11,328 nucleotides of DNA from the NCBI GenBank assembly GCA_050012355.1, contig JBEKHI010000300.1:1-11328 (forward strand), in the 5' to 3' direction. Source of the stretch: JBEKHI01 sp050012355. GTDB lineage: Bacteria; Actinomycetota; Actinomycetes; Streptosporangiales; Streptosporangiaceae. The notes beneath the pieces were generated by a model. That model saw nothing but the letters and a program-made list of their open reading frames with translations, had not been told where the DNA came from and made no database searches. Shown here piece after piece: positions 1 through 5,462 of the stretch (positions are counted from its first letter, which is position 1; every line of letters starts with the position of its first letter). The position numbers were made by a program, and so were the translations under genes.

Positions 1-31
1 AAGCTGCTTCGTATCATGCCCTAAGCTCCCG

Positions 32-53
32 GGGACGGTTCCGGGTCCGTCCC
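32..53 (-). terminator. Hairpin at the end of the small minus-strand ORF
   Basis: The arms GGGACGG and CCGTCCC pair perfectly over 7 bp around an 8-base loop, and the stem starts at the last base of the TAG stop of the minus-strand small ORF. There is no T-tract, as is common for actinobacterial terminators. A role in termination is inferred from placement only. Confidence 0.45.
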
Positions 54-157
54 TAGCGTCCGCGGATGGCCACCGTGATCGCGGCGATTTGCACCATGAT
101 CCTCGTCAGCTTGTCCACGTCGTCTAGGGTCGGACGGCGAAGCCGGAGCTTACGCAC
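53..157 (-). CDS. Small ORF, 34 aa, unknown function
   Basis: I do not recognise this product. Read from a GTG at 157, it is a 34-residue basic peptide. The N-terminal half is rich in Arg/Lys/Leu; the C-terminal half is a hydrophobic stretch (LTRIMVQIAAITVAI) ending in RGR, which could form a short amphipathic or membrane-associated helix. Three things support it as a gene: a perfect GGAGGT ribosome binding site nine bases upstream of the GTG, codon use that fits a GC-rich actinomycete, and a perfect 7-bp hairpin that begins at the stop codon. An in-frame ATG at 175 would add six residues but would place the binding site inside the gene. It could instead be the surviving 3' end of a decayed larger gene, or a chance ORF; homologues would decide. 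Confidence 0.35.
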   Translation of the reverse strand: MRKLRLRRPTLDDVDKLTRIMVQIAAITVAIRGR

Positions 158-464
158 GCACTGCCCACCTCCCATCTCTGCTAGCGCCCCGGGACGGCTT
201 GCGCCCTCTGAGGCGTCGGCCGGCAATCCGACCGCGCGTCGCGGACTTCCGGCTAGCTGGATGCTTGGCGGCGGAGGCGTTCAACACCTGCCCCGCTTGA
301 GTACGAGCGTATAACCTCAGGCCTGTTCCCAATCGTGCTGACGCAGATTCGATGCCGTTTGTCGGCTTTCATAGAGGCCGTAGGTTCTATGGAACCTTGA
401 CGGCTCTGGACGGGCCGTGGCCATCCCCGAGTGGGCCTGAGCATTGATCGCGGGGAGGGATGCC
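158..464. other. Intergenic region with no convincing gene
   Basis: I see no supportable coding sequence here. Short ORFs exist on both strands, but they lack ribosome binding sites and recognisable composition. The notable content is a pair of overlapping inverted repeats at 370-397 and a TTGACG hexamer at 397-402 that could be a -35 element for the secreted-protein gene starting at 465. No matching -10 hexamer at normal spacing is evident. Confidence 0.5.
370..397. promoter_or_regulatory. Two overlapping inverted repeats upstream of the secreted protein gene
   Basis: CATAGA (370-375) pairs with TCTATG (386-391) across a 10-base loop. AGGTTC (382-387) pairs with GAACCT (392-397) across a 4-base loop. 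The two share bases 386-387 and overlap, so as RNA they would be mutually exclusive; as DNA they could be adjacent operator half-sites. They sit about 70 bases upstream of the GTG at 465. Function is inferred. Confidence 0.35.
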
Positions 465-1568
465 GTGAATATCGTCAGATCAATCGCCTCCTGGCCGATG
501 GCCGGGAAGGTCGCTGCTGTCGCTGTCCTCGCCGGAGGTATCGGCGGCGGCGCATGGGCCGCAACGTCAGGGAGTGCGCCTCTTGCGGCGGTGTCATCGC
601 CTTCCGCGTCCTCCGCTGCGGTCTCAGCACCCTCACCGTCGTCTTCCCCGCTGTCTTCGGGGCTGTCGGCGTCTTGTCAGGTATTTGACGGTGGCCAGCC
701 GGTCAGCCAGCAGGATTACGACGGGAACCTCACCTACACCATCGTGGTTACTAATGGCACGTCAGCCTCGCTTACCGTCAGCGGGTTCACTGCCACGTTC
801 TCTGCGTTCGGCAGTGTTATCGATACGGAAACCCCGGCCGTGAATACGGCTCTGATGGAACCAGCCGAGAAGTGGACGTTCAGCCCACTGGATTTCGCGA
901 ATGCGCCGCAGGTGTCGGAGAACACGGCGCTCAATGAAATATGCGATGTGACGGAAGTAGATACTGCTGACGGTCAGGTCACGCCGAGTGGGGTGAGTGA
1001 GCCGGACGGGCAGCAGAATACGCAGCAGACTAAGGACAGCCAGGATTACAGCACAGCGACGGGTGACATCAGCACTCTTCAGAGTGATGCGGGTGATCTG
1101 CCCGGTGATGTCTCTAACCTAAGCGGCGATGTGTCCGAGGCGAACACAGATCTCGCTACCACCAAATCGGATGCATCCCAGGGGCAAGGGACCGACTGCG
1201 AGAACGTGCAGGACACCGTTTACAACGACGCGTCTGACACGTTGTACAACGATCAGACGGACAGCACATCGAACGACGCGGGAACCCTACAGCAGGAAAT
1301 CGGCACGGTCCGGTCGGATATCGCCCAGGTAAACAGCGACCTCCAGACACTCACGGGTGACGGTGTTGTGGCTCCGTCGAACGCCAGCTCGGCTATCAGC
1401 GCAGCTCAGTCCGCTATCGCTTCCGCGACCAGTCAGGGGAACGCGGATATCAACGCGGTTGAGAGTGATGTCAGTCAGGGCTATTCGGTGGCTAACGGCC
1501 TGGCTACCGGGGCATGCGACGGGGATGGTCCTGGGAGTCCGCCGTCAGCGATCCAACCGCTTAGCTGA
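465..1568 (+). CDS. Secreted Ser/Thr/Asp-rich protein with heptad-patterned segment
   Basis: I do not recognise a named family. The chosen start is GTG at 465, preceded by GGGGAGGG about six bases upstream, giving 367 residues; the TTG at 444 is in frame but has no such site. Residues 1-33 look like a Sec signal peptide (basic start, hydrophobic AAVAVLAGGIGGG, then AWA-A). A low-complexity Ser/Ala/Pro linker follows (about 38-69). Residues 71-165 resemble a beta-sandwich of the kind seen in DUF4352-like extracellular proteins, bracketed by Cys71 and Cys160, which may form a disulfide. Residues 201-235 show five consecutive seven-residue units each starting with Asp, and 272-298 show a similar heptad rhythm, suggesting coiled coil. 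Two more cysteines are at 245 and 351. There is no lipobox, transmembrane anchor or LPXTG motif, so it is probably released or held by its coiled coil. A structural or adhesive role is possible but unsupported. Confidence 0.75.
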   Translation: MNIVRSIASWPMAGKVAAVAVLAGGIGGGAWAATSGSAPLAAVSSPSASSAAVSAPSPSSSPLSSGLSASCQVFDGGQPVSQQDYDGNLTYTIVVTNGTSASLTVSGFTATFSAFGSVIDTETPAVNTALMEPAEKWTFSPLDFANAPQVSENTALNEICDVTEVDTADGQVTPSGVSEPDGQQNTQQTKDSQDYSTATGDISTLQSDAGDLPGDVSNLSGDVSEANTDLATTKSDASQGQGTDCENVQDTVYNDASDTLYNDQTDSTSNDAGTLQQEIGTVRSDIAQVNSDLQTLTGDGVVAPSNASSAISAAQSAIASATSQGNADINAVESDVSQGYSVANGLATGACDGDGPGSPPSAIQPLS

Positions 1569-1569
1569 G

Positions 1570-1690
1570 ATCTGGGGAGAACGCCCGGTGGCAGTAGCCT
1601 CCGTAAGCGGACCCGCGAGTGCGGGGCAACCTCGGACCGGGGGTTCTCGCTCCACGAGGCACCCATCCTAGAATTGCCCGCCTCAGGGTC
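1570..1690 (+). mobile_element. Possible relict 3' end of an IS200/IS605-type tnpB element
   Basis: The stretch directly after the secreted-protein gene has one reading frame (1570-1671, stop TAG) encoding a Gly/Arg/Ser/Pro-rich tail that begins GERPVAVASVSGP. It is overlaid by a dense RNA-like fold (separate entry), and after the TAG comes AGAATTGCCCGCCTCAGG, which resembles the hairpin-rich right end of actinobacterial tnpB elements. In that family the C-terminal codons overlap the guide-RNA scaffold at the right end. No transposase catalytic motif or zinc finger is present, so at most the last 30 or so codons survive. The assignment rests on my memory of such ends, not on a search. It could equally be an unrelated structured 3' region of the upstream gene. 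Confidence 0.35.
1577..1648 (+). ncRNA. Compact multibranched RNA-like structure
   Basis: An outer helix pairs 1577-1582 with 1643-1648 and 1584-1589 with 1636-1641, interrupted by a single G-G mismatch. Inside it three hairpins abut with no unpaired bases between them: 1590-1599 (3 bp, AGTA loop), 1600-1611 (4 bp, TAAG loop) and 1612-1625 (5 bp, GAGT loop). This is more ordered than expected by chance. The short loops and lack of canonical arms exclude a tRNA. A second hairpin, CTCG (1646-1649) with CGAG (1655-1658), would compete with the outer helix. Likely readings are a relict tnpB guide-RNA scaffold or a 3'-UTR structure ending the upstream transcript. Confidence 0.45.
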
Positions 1691-1714
1691 CCCATGGTCA
1701 GGGCAGAGTCAGGG
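1683..1714 (+). repeat. Three short TCAGGG direct repeats
   Basis: TCAGGG occurs at 1683-1688, 1698-1703 and 1709-1714, and the reverse-oriented CCCTGA at 1754-1759. They lie between the structured element and the immunity gene and could be operator half-sites, but GC-rich DNA gives such hexamers often. Confidence 0.25.
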
Positions 1715-1786
1715 TTAGAACACTGACCGACCCGGGCAGACATTGGGGCCTTACCCCTGACCGCCGGATTGGGACGCGCTTGCCCG

Positions 1787-2329
1787 GTGGTCACTTATGA
1801 GCAAGCCCGGCAAATCGCGCAGCGCCTCCTTGATGAACGGCCGCGGGGTCCGTATGTCATCACCGGTGGCCACGAGTATCCCGTTGGCTGGGTCTTCTTC
1901 TGGGACTCCTGGAAACACCAGGAATCGGGCCTGCGCGGGGACCGGCTCCTGGGCAGCGCGCCTATCCTCATAGACCGGGAAACCGGTCGGGTGCATTCAA
2001 CCGGTACGGCCCGGCGCGCAGAGGTGTATGTCGCGGCATATACCGAGCGGAAACGTCACCTGCAAGGGATCTGGCCAGCTTCTCTAGATTCCCGGTTCCT
2101 GACCCTGCTGGCGCTAGTCGAGCAAGGCTCGGGCGCGTACGCCACCTGGAAGCTCGATACGCCGCTTTCAACCCCCGTACGCTTATGCCCGAGTGCCCAT
2201 CCGGTGAGCGTACCAATGGCGCCGACAAGACCCGCCGTGCGGATCAGCACCATTATTGCGCTTATGCCTGCGGTGGCTGAAGGGTTCCGGCATCCGCCCG
2301 GTCCAAGAGGAATCGGGCAACTTGAGTGA
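1787..2329 (+). CDS. Imm35/YrhB-domain immunity-like protein
   Basis: The start is taken as GTG at 1787 because the product then begins MVTYEQARQIAQRLL, the usual opening of the YrhB/Imm35 domain; the upstream TTG at 1769 would add six residues that do not fit. Residues 1-90 match the family pattern: an N-terminal helix, a VGWVFFWDS strand, then LLGSAPILIDRETGRV and a TGTAR turn leading to a Tyr-rich end. Imm35 proteins are thought to neutralise toxins of polymorphic toxin systems. No toxin gene adjoins it here, so it may be an orphan acting against toxins from other cells. The protein should end near residue 100-135. Instead it runs on to 180 residues with a Pro/Arg-rich, family-unlike tail, and its last 68 bases are antisense to the end of hepT. 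That suggests a lost stop or a rearranged 3' end. No strong ribosome binding site is visible. Confidence 0.65.
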   Translation: MVTYEQARQIAQRLLDERPRGPYVITGGHEYPVGWVFFWDSWKHQESGLRGDRLLGSAPILIDRETGRVHSTGTARRAEVYVAAYTERKRHLQGIWPASLDSRFLTLLALVEQGSGAYATWKLDTPLSTPVRLCPSAHPVSVPMAPTRPAVRISTIIALMPAVAEGFRHPPGPRGIGQLE

Positions 2330-2720
2330 TGTATCGCCGGTAGCCCCCGACAGCCTCCGGGATGGCTTGAGCAACGAGGCCGATATCGATTGTTGCGTAC
2401 TCATGGGTGAGGATGTTCCGCAATCCCGCGCTGGGAGATAGTTCGGCGGCGAGTTCTGGGGAAATCGCGCCCGCCTTAGCTGCCGCCGAAAACGAGTCAC
2501 GGTACGTCGTGGGCGCCTCCCCGGCGACGGCCGCCGAGATGTGGCTGTTCACCGAGACGGCCAGATCGACTAGCTGCGTGATGATTCGCTCTACGGCGTG
2601 CCGGACGATGCGATCGGTTTCCAATCGCGACTCGTCCACTTCTCCGATTCCGTCCATATCGTCCAGAAGGTCTCGCATGAGGCGCAAGCGTTCCTGAACG
2701 ATTGCTGCGTCGAGGTTCAT
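2262..2720 (-). CDS. hepT: HepT-like HEPN toxin
   Basis: This 152-residue protein is the HEPN ribonuclease toxin of a HepT/MntA module. The key motif RX4-6HXY is present as Arg101, His106 and Tyr108 (RNILTHEY). In characterised pairs Arg and His cut RNA, and the motif Tyr is the residue that MntA modifies with AMP. Upstream, RHAVERIITQLVDLAVSVNSHI (broken here as helix 40-61) fits the conserved helix of the family. The ATG at 2720 overlaps the mntA stop as ATGA, so the two are translationally coupled; the longer reading from 2756 would lie inside mntA. The C-terminus (LLDRADAGTLQPPQA) is slightly longer than usual and converges with the immunity gene. All motif residues are intact, so I expect it to be functional. 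Confidence 0.85.
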   Translation of the reverse strand: MNLDAAIVQERLRLMRDLLDDMDGIGEVDESRLETDRIVRHAVERIITQLVDLAVSVNSHISAAVAGEAPTTYRDSFSAAAKAGAISPELAAELSPSAGLRNILTHEYATIDIGLVAQAIPEAVGGYRRYITQVARFLLDRADAGTLQPPQA

Positions 2721-3124
2721 GCGGCCATCAGTTCCAGATCCAGGCGGCGGAGCCAATCGGTGTCCATGCGTTCCATCATCGCCGCGATCTGTGCTTGGGC
2801 GAGTGTCCCGGGTGCTTGCTCGAAGAGGAGGATCGAGCCGACAAGGGATCGCTCTTTGGCCACTGGGCCAGCGGTGGCCAGGTTCATTAGGTCAATGACA
2901 GATGTGTTTGTCACCTGGCTGAGGGAGTCGAGGAAACCGAGTACGTCGGGGTTGGAGTCCGCAAACCGCACAGCTAGGTCGAGATCATGGGGTGTCCCGT
3001 CACCATCTCGCGCCGCGCTTCCGAACGCGACAAGCAACTCGACGCGGTGCCGCTGACATAGAGACGCAAGCTCTGACCTCGCGGCACCCTGGAGTCGCCG
3101 CAGCGCTGTTCTAGGATCGCTCAC
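2717..3124 (-). CDS. mntA: MntA-like minimal nucleotidyltransferase antitoxin
   Basis: The antitoxin partner of hepT. With GTG at 3124 as start it is 135 residues, the usual MntA size. The nucleotidyltransferase signature GSX10DXD is exact: Gly35-Ser36, then ten residues, Asp47-Leu-Asp49. A likely third acidic residue is Asp78 in SVIDLMNL. In studied systems MntA neutralises HepT by attaching AMP units to its motif tyrosine rather than by binding alone. The frame stays open to 3220, but the added residues are Pro-rich and unlike the family. There is no ribosome binding site before 3124. Instead TATGGT lies six bases upstream, the spacing expected for a leaderless transcript starting at the GTG. 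It is the first gene of the two-gene operon. Confidence 0.85.
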   Translation of the reverse strand: MSDPRTALRRLQGAARSELASLCQRHRVELLVAFGSAARDGDGTPHDLDLAVRFADSNPDVLGFLDSLSQVTNTSVIDLMNLATAGPVAKERSLVGSILLFEQAPGTLAQAQIAAMMERMDTDWLRRLDLELMAA

Positions 3125-3136
3125 TGTTACACCATA
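3125..3136 (-). promoter_or_regulatory. Putative -10 element for a leaderless mntA transcript
   Basis: On the minus strand TATGGT (3136-3131) fits TANNNT and is followed by six bases and then the GTG at 3124. No Shine-Dalgarno sequence is present, so a leaderless mRNA is the simplest reading. No clear -35 hexamer was found. Confidence 0.35.
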
Positions 3137-3311
3137 CGACGGCGGACCAGGGTAATGCCGTTGAGGCGCGGTCAGCTCCACGAGTTCGGCATGCTGGGGC
3201 GGTGCGCCGTCCGTCGTCACCGGTCACCGTGTCTGGCGGTCCCGGCCGCATGGCGGGCGGTCGTGTGAGCTGAGGACTCGCCGTTATGGTTGTGGGGGAA
3301 AGGGGTGCTTG

Positions 3312-3731
3312 ATGACTGATGACCTTTGGCACCGGCCGCTGACGCGGGTCCGCTCCGGTGAGCTGAGTGGCGACACTGGCCAGACGTCCGGGATGGCGCG
3401 GTGGGAGGCCATCTCCGGTAAGAGTGCTGGGTCGGAGAAGATCTGGATGGGGCAGACCCACGTGGCGGCCGGGGCCAAGTCGGGTAACCATCACCATGGC
3501 GAGGCCGAGACGGCGATCTACGTGGTGTCGGGTACTCCGGCGTTCGTTTTCGCCGAGAACGGCCAGGAGATCCGCCTGGACACGAAACCCGGCGACTATA
3601 TCTTCGTGCCGCCCTACGTCCCGCACCGGGAAGAGAATCCGGGCGACGACGAGGCCGTCGTGGTGATCGCCCGAAGCAGCCAGGAAGGCATCGTCGTCAA
3701 CCTCGAGAGCTTGTCGCCGAATCAGGATTAG
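3312..3731 (+). CDS. Small single-domain cupin
   Basis: A 139-residue one-domain cupin. The ATG at 3312 follows a GGGGGAAAGGGG ribosome binding region; the TTG one codon earlier is not preferred. Motif 1 is G54-X5-H60-X-H62-X3-E66 and motif 2 is G94-X5-P100 through His105-X3-Asn109. All four usual metal ligands (His60, His62, Glu66, His105) are present, so it should bind a divalent metal. Small cupins of this kind act as dioxygenases, isomerases or ligand-binding proteins; the substrate cannot be told from sequence. It is too short and too different to call a cysteine dioxygenase, which would otherwise suit the sulfur genes next door. It is transcribed towards the rhodanese gene and separated from it by a strong inverted repeat, so it is probably its own unit. 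Protein family is confident, function open. Confidence 0.85.
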   Translation: MTDDLWHRPLTRVRSGELSGDTGQTSGMARWEAISGKSAGSEKIWMGQTHVAAGAKSGNHHHGEAETAIYVVSGTPAFVFAENGQEIRLDTKPGDYIFVPPYVPHREENPGDDEAVVVIARSSQEGIVVNLESLSPNQD

Positions 3732-3741
3732 CGCCAGCGGA

Positions 3742-3807
3742 CCGTTTCTGGGCGGTGTGGCACTACCCATCAAAGAGTGTGGGTAACGCAGCACCGACCA
3801 GAAACGG
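3742..3807. terminator. Bidirectional terminator between convergent genes
   Basis: CCGTTTCTGG (3742-3751) pairs perfectly with CCAGAAACGG (3798-3807). Inside, 3753-3757 pairs with 3792-3796, 3760-3761 with 3788-3789, and TACCCA (3764-3769) with TGGGTA (3780-3785), leaving a 10-base loop. The hairpin lies 11 bases after the cupin stop and 11 bases after the rhodanese stop on the other strand, so it can serve both. Confidence 0.75.
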
Positions 3808-3818
3808 CACGGCGGCCG

Positions 3819-5339
3819 CTACGGGAGCAGAACGCGGAAGCCGTGGGTGCCGTCGCGTTCCAGCTGCCCCACGAGGCCGTACTCCCAGTCCAGGTAGGCC
3901 TGCATGACCGCCGGGTCGACATCGGTGCCCTCGTACGGGCGCCGGTAGACGTCGACAGGCTCCGAGAGCAGCTCGCCACCCCCGGACTCCAACCCCCGCC
4001 CGGACCGCGCCCAGCCATCGGTACCGCCGGCCAGGATGGCGACGTCGTCTCCCAGATCGCTGGCGGCCCAGGCCGCCAGGTACCCATCCGAGCTGGTCAA
4101 GACAACCCCTTCACGAGCGAAACGCGGCAGGTCGCCGCGCAGCGCCCAGGCCGCGCCCGGCAGGTGCCCGGCCAGGTACCGCGGGCTGCTATCAACATCG
4201 ATCACTGTTGACCGGGCGACTTCGGCTGGCGATGCCGTGCGCACCGTCGGCGCCGGTGGCCTGGCGGGCACCCAGCCGCCGGTTTCACCGTCACCCGACG
4301 GGACCACCGCCACCTCCCAGTTCATCTGGGCCAGCCACGAGGCTGTCATCGCGGCCCGGCCGCCGCCGTCCTCGGCGAGGACCACCAGCGCGCCGCGCAC
4401 GGGGGCATACCGGTCGGTCTCCTGCACCAGCTGACCACCGGGTGCGGACCGGAACCCGGGCAGGTGCCCGGCCGCGTACTCCTCCGGCGTGCGAACGTCG
4501 AACCGGTAGACGGTTCTGCCCTCAGGAGCGGCCCCCGTGACCCGCCGGACGCCCGCCTTCGCCGCGACGGCCCAGCCGGCCGCCAGCGCTCGTTCAGCGG
4601 CCTCGGCCGTCACCGCCGGCCCGCTCCGCCGCTGGCCGTGATCGAGTTCGAGGCCCGCGAGGGTCCAGCCGATCGTCCCGTTCCGCAACGCCAGCACTCT
4701 ATTCGGCAGGCCAGCGTTGATCAGCGACTGGGTCCCGATGATGCTCCTGGTCCGGCCCGCGCAGTTCACGACGACGGTGGTGGCCGGGTCCGACGCCAGG
4801 GCCGGCGCCCGCAGCAGGAGTTCCGCGCCCGGCACGCTGGTCGCCGTCGGGATGCTCATGACGCTGAACTCGTCGAACCGCCGCGCGTCGAGCACGACGC
4901 ACCCGTCATCGGCGATCACCCCGGCGAGCTCCGCGGGGGAGATGAACGGCGTGTCCGCCCGTTCCGCGACGAGCTCCCCGAAGGCCTTGCTCGGGGCGTT
5001 GACGTCGCGGAACAGCTCGCCTCCAGCGGCGACCCAGCCGGCTAGGCCGCCGTCGAGGATCGTGACGTCGGTGTAGCCAAGCTCGCGTAGCCTGCGGACC
5101 GCGGCAACGGCATCCCCGCCGTAGACCACCACCGGCACCGACCGTCGCGGCAGCCGGTCGAAGACCTCGGCTTCCAGCCGTCCAAGGGGCAGCGAGGCGG
5201 CGAAAAGCGGATGCCCGGCTGCGAACGGGCCTTCCGGCCGGACGTCGACGAGCGCGATCTCAGTACCAGTCAGCAGCGCCGCGCGGACATCGGCCGCAGA
5301 GCTGGCGGTCACCCCGGCTGTACTGGGGGAATACGACAT
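3819..5339 (-). CDS. Four-domain rhodanese-family sulfurtransferase
   Basis: A 506-residue cytoplasmic protein made of four rhodanese repeats: about 13-112, 131-235, 243-360 and 366-452, plus a C-terminal tail containing YEGTDVDPAVMQAYLDWEYGL. Each repeat shows the IALVDVR/YRFDVRTPEEY-type strand and most the AGHLPG turn. Only domain 2 keeps the catalytic cysteine, Cys193 in VVNCAGRTRS; the matching loops read VVVYGGDAVA (domain 1), VVLAEDGGG (domain 3) and VVLTSSDGY (domain 4). Rhodaneses carry sulfane sulfur as a cysteine persulfide, so one active and three scaffold or ligand-binding domains are expected. ATG at 5339 follows GAGGGG at good spacing. It is divergent from an SsuD-like monooxygenase and a peptide-type ABC transporter, which suggests a job in organosulfur use. 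Multi-rhodanese proteins are known near such genes; the exact reaction is not. Confidence 0.85.
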   Translation of the reverse strand: MSYSPSTAGVTASSAADVRAALLTGTEIALVDVRPEGPFAAGHPLFAASLPLGRLEAEVFDRLPRRSVPVVVYGGDAVAAVRRLRELGYTDVTILDGGLAGWVAAGGELFRDVNAPSKAFGELVAERADTPFISPAELAGVIADDGCVVLDARRFDEFSVMSIPTATSVPGAELLLRAPALASDPATTVVVNCAGRTRSIIGTQSLINAGLPNRVLALRNGTIGWTLAGLELDHGQRRSGPAVTAEAAERALAAGWAVAAKAGVRRVTGAAPEGRTVYRFDVRTPEEYAAGHLPGFRSAPGGQLVQETDRYAPVRGALVVLAEDGGGRAAMTASWLAQMNWEVAVVPSGDGETGGWVPARPPAPTVRTASPAEVARSTVIDVDSSPRYLAGHLPGAAWALRGDLPRFAREGVVLTSSDGYLAAWAASDLGDDVAILAGGTDGWARSGRGLESGGGELLSEPVDVYRRPYEGTDVDPAVMQAYLDWEYGLVGQLERDGTHGFRVLLP

Positions 5340-5462
5340 GAAATACCCCTCATTATGATTCCTATTAAACCGATAGACTTAGTTGACTTTCTCTATCCTC
5401 GCATGTTTTCATCGGCCATAGGACAGCCTGCTCGATCGAGTGCCTCAGGCTGGAGAGGGAGG
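5340..5462. promoter_or_regulatory. Divergent AT-rich promoter region with palindrome
   Basis: This 123-bp gap separates the minus-strand rhodanese from the plus-strand monooxygenase and is far more AT-rich than its surroundings. For the plus strand, TTGACT (5383-5388) and TTTCAT (5407-5412) are separated by 18 bases and could be -35 and -10. For the minus strand, TTTAAT (5369-5364) is a plausible -10. A 26-bp palindrome at 5372-5397 overlaps the proposed plus-strand -35 and would sit at the -35 zone of the minus-strand promoter. Coordinated control of both directions by one regulator is the natural inference. Confidence 0.5.
5372..5397. promoter_or_regulatory. 26-bp palindromic operator candidate
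   Basis: The outer arms GATAGA (5372-5377) and TCTATC (5392-5397) and the inner arms AGT (5381-5383) and ACT (5386-5388) share one centre at 5384.5, with 9 of 13 positions paired. A two-part palindrome of this size in a divergent promoter is typical of a dimeric repressor or activator site. No regulator gene is inside the window. Confidence 0.45.

Noticed and set aside
66..332. Plus- and minus-strand ORFs of 82 and 60 residues at the left end
   Set aside because: No ribosome binding site or family-like composition; the smaller minus-strand ORF at 53-157 is better supported.
1577..1648. tRNA-like cloverleaf
   Set aside because: The hairpins have four-base loops, there is no seven-base anticodon loop or T-loop consensus, and no CCA end, so it is not a tRNA.
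2756..3220. Longer starts for hepT (2756) and mntA (3220)
   Set aside because: The added residues are Pro/Gly-rich, unlike the families; ATGA coupling fixes hepT at 2720 and family length favours 3124 for mntA.
3285..3290. TATGGT as a -10 for the cupin gene
   Set aside because: No acceptable -35 at the right distance; kept only as a weak possibility.
3111..3794. 227-residue open frame on the minus strand
   Set aside because: It is antisense to the cupin with both cupin motifs intact, and has no recognisable domain.
5211..5462. 84-residue N-terminal extension of the monooxygenase
   Set aside because: It would run through the rhodanese coding region and divergent promoter; the good ribosome binding site is at 5452-5462.
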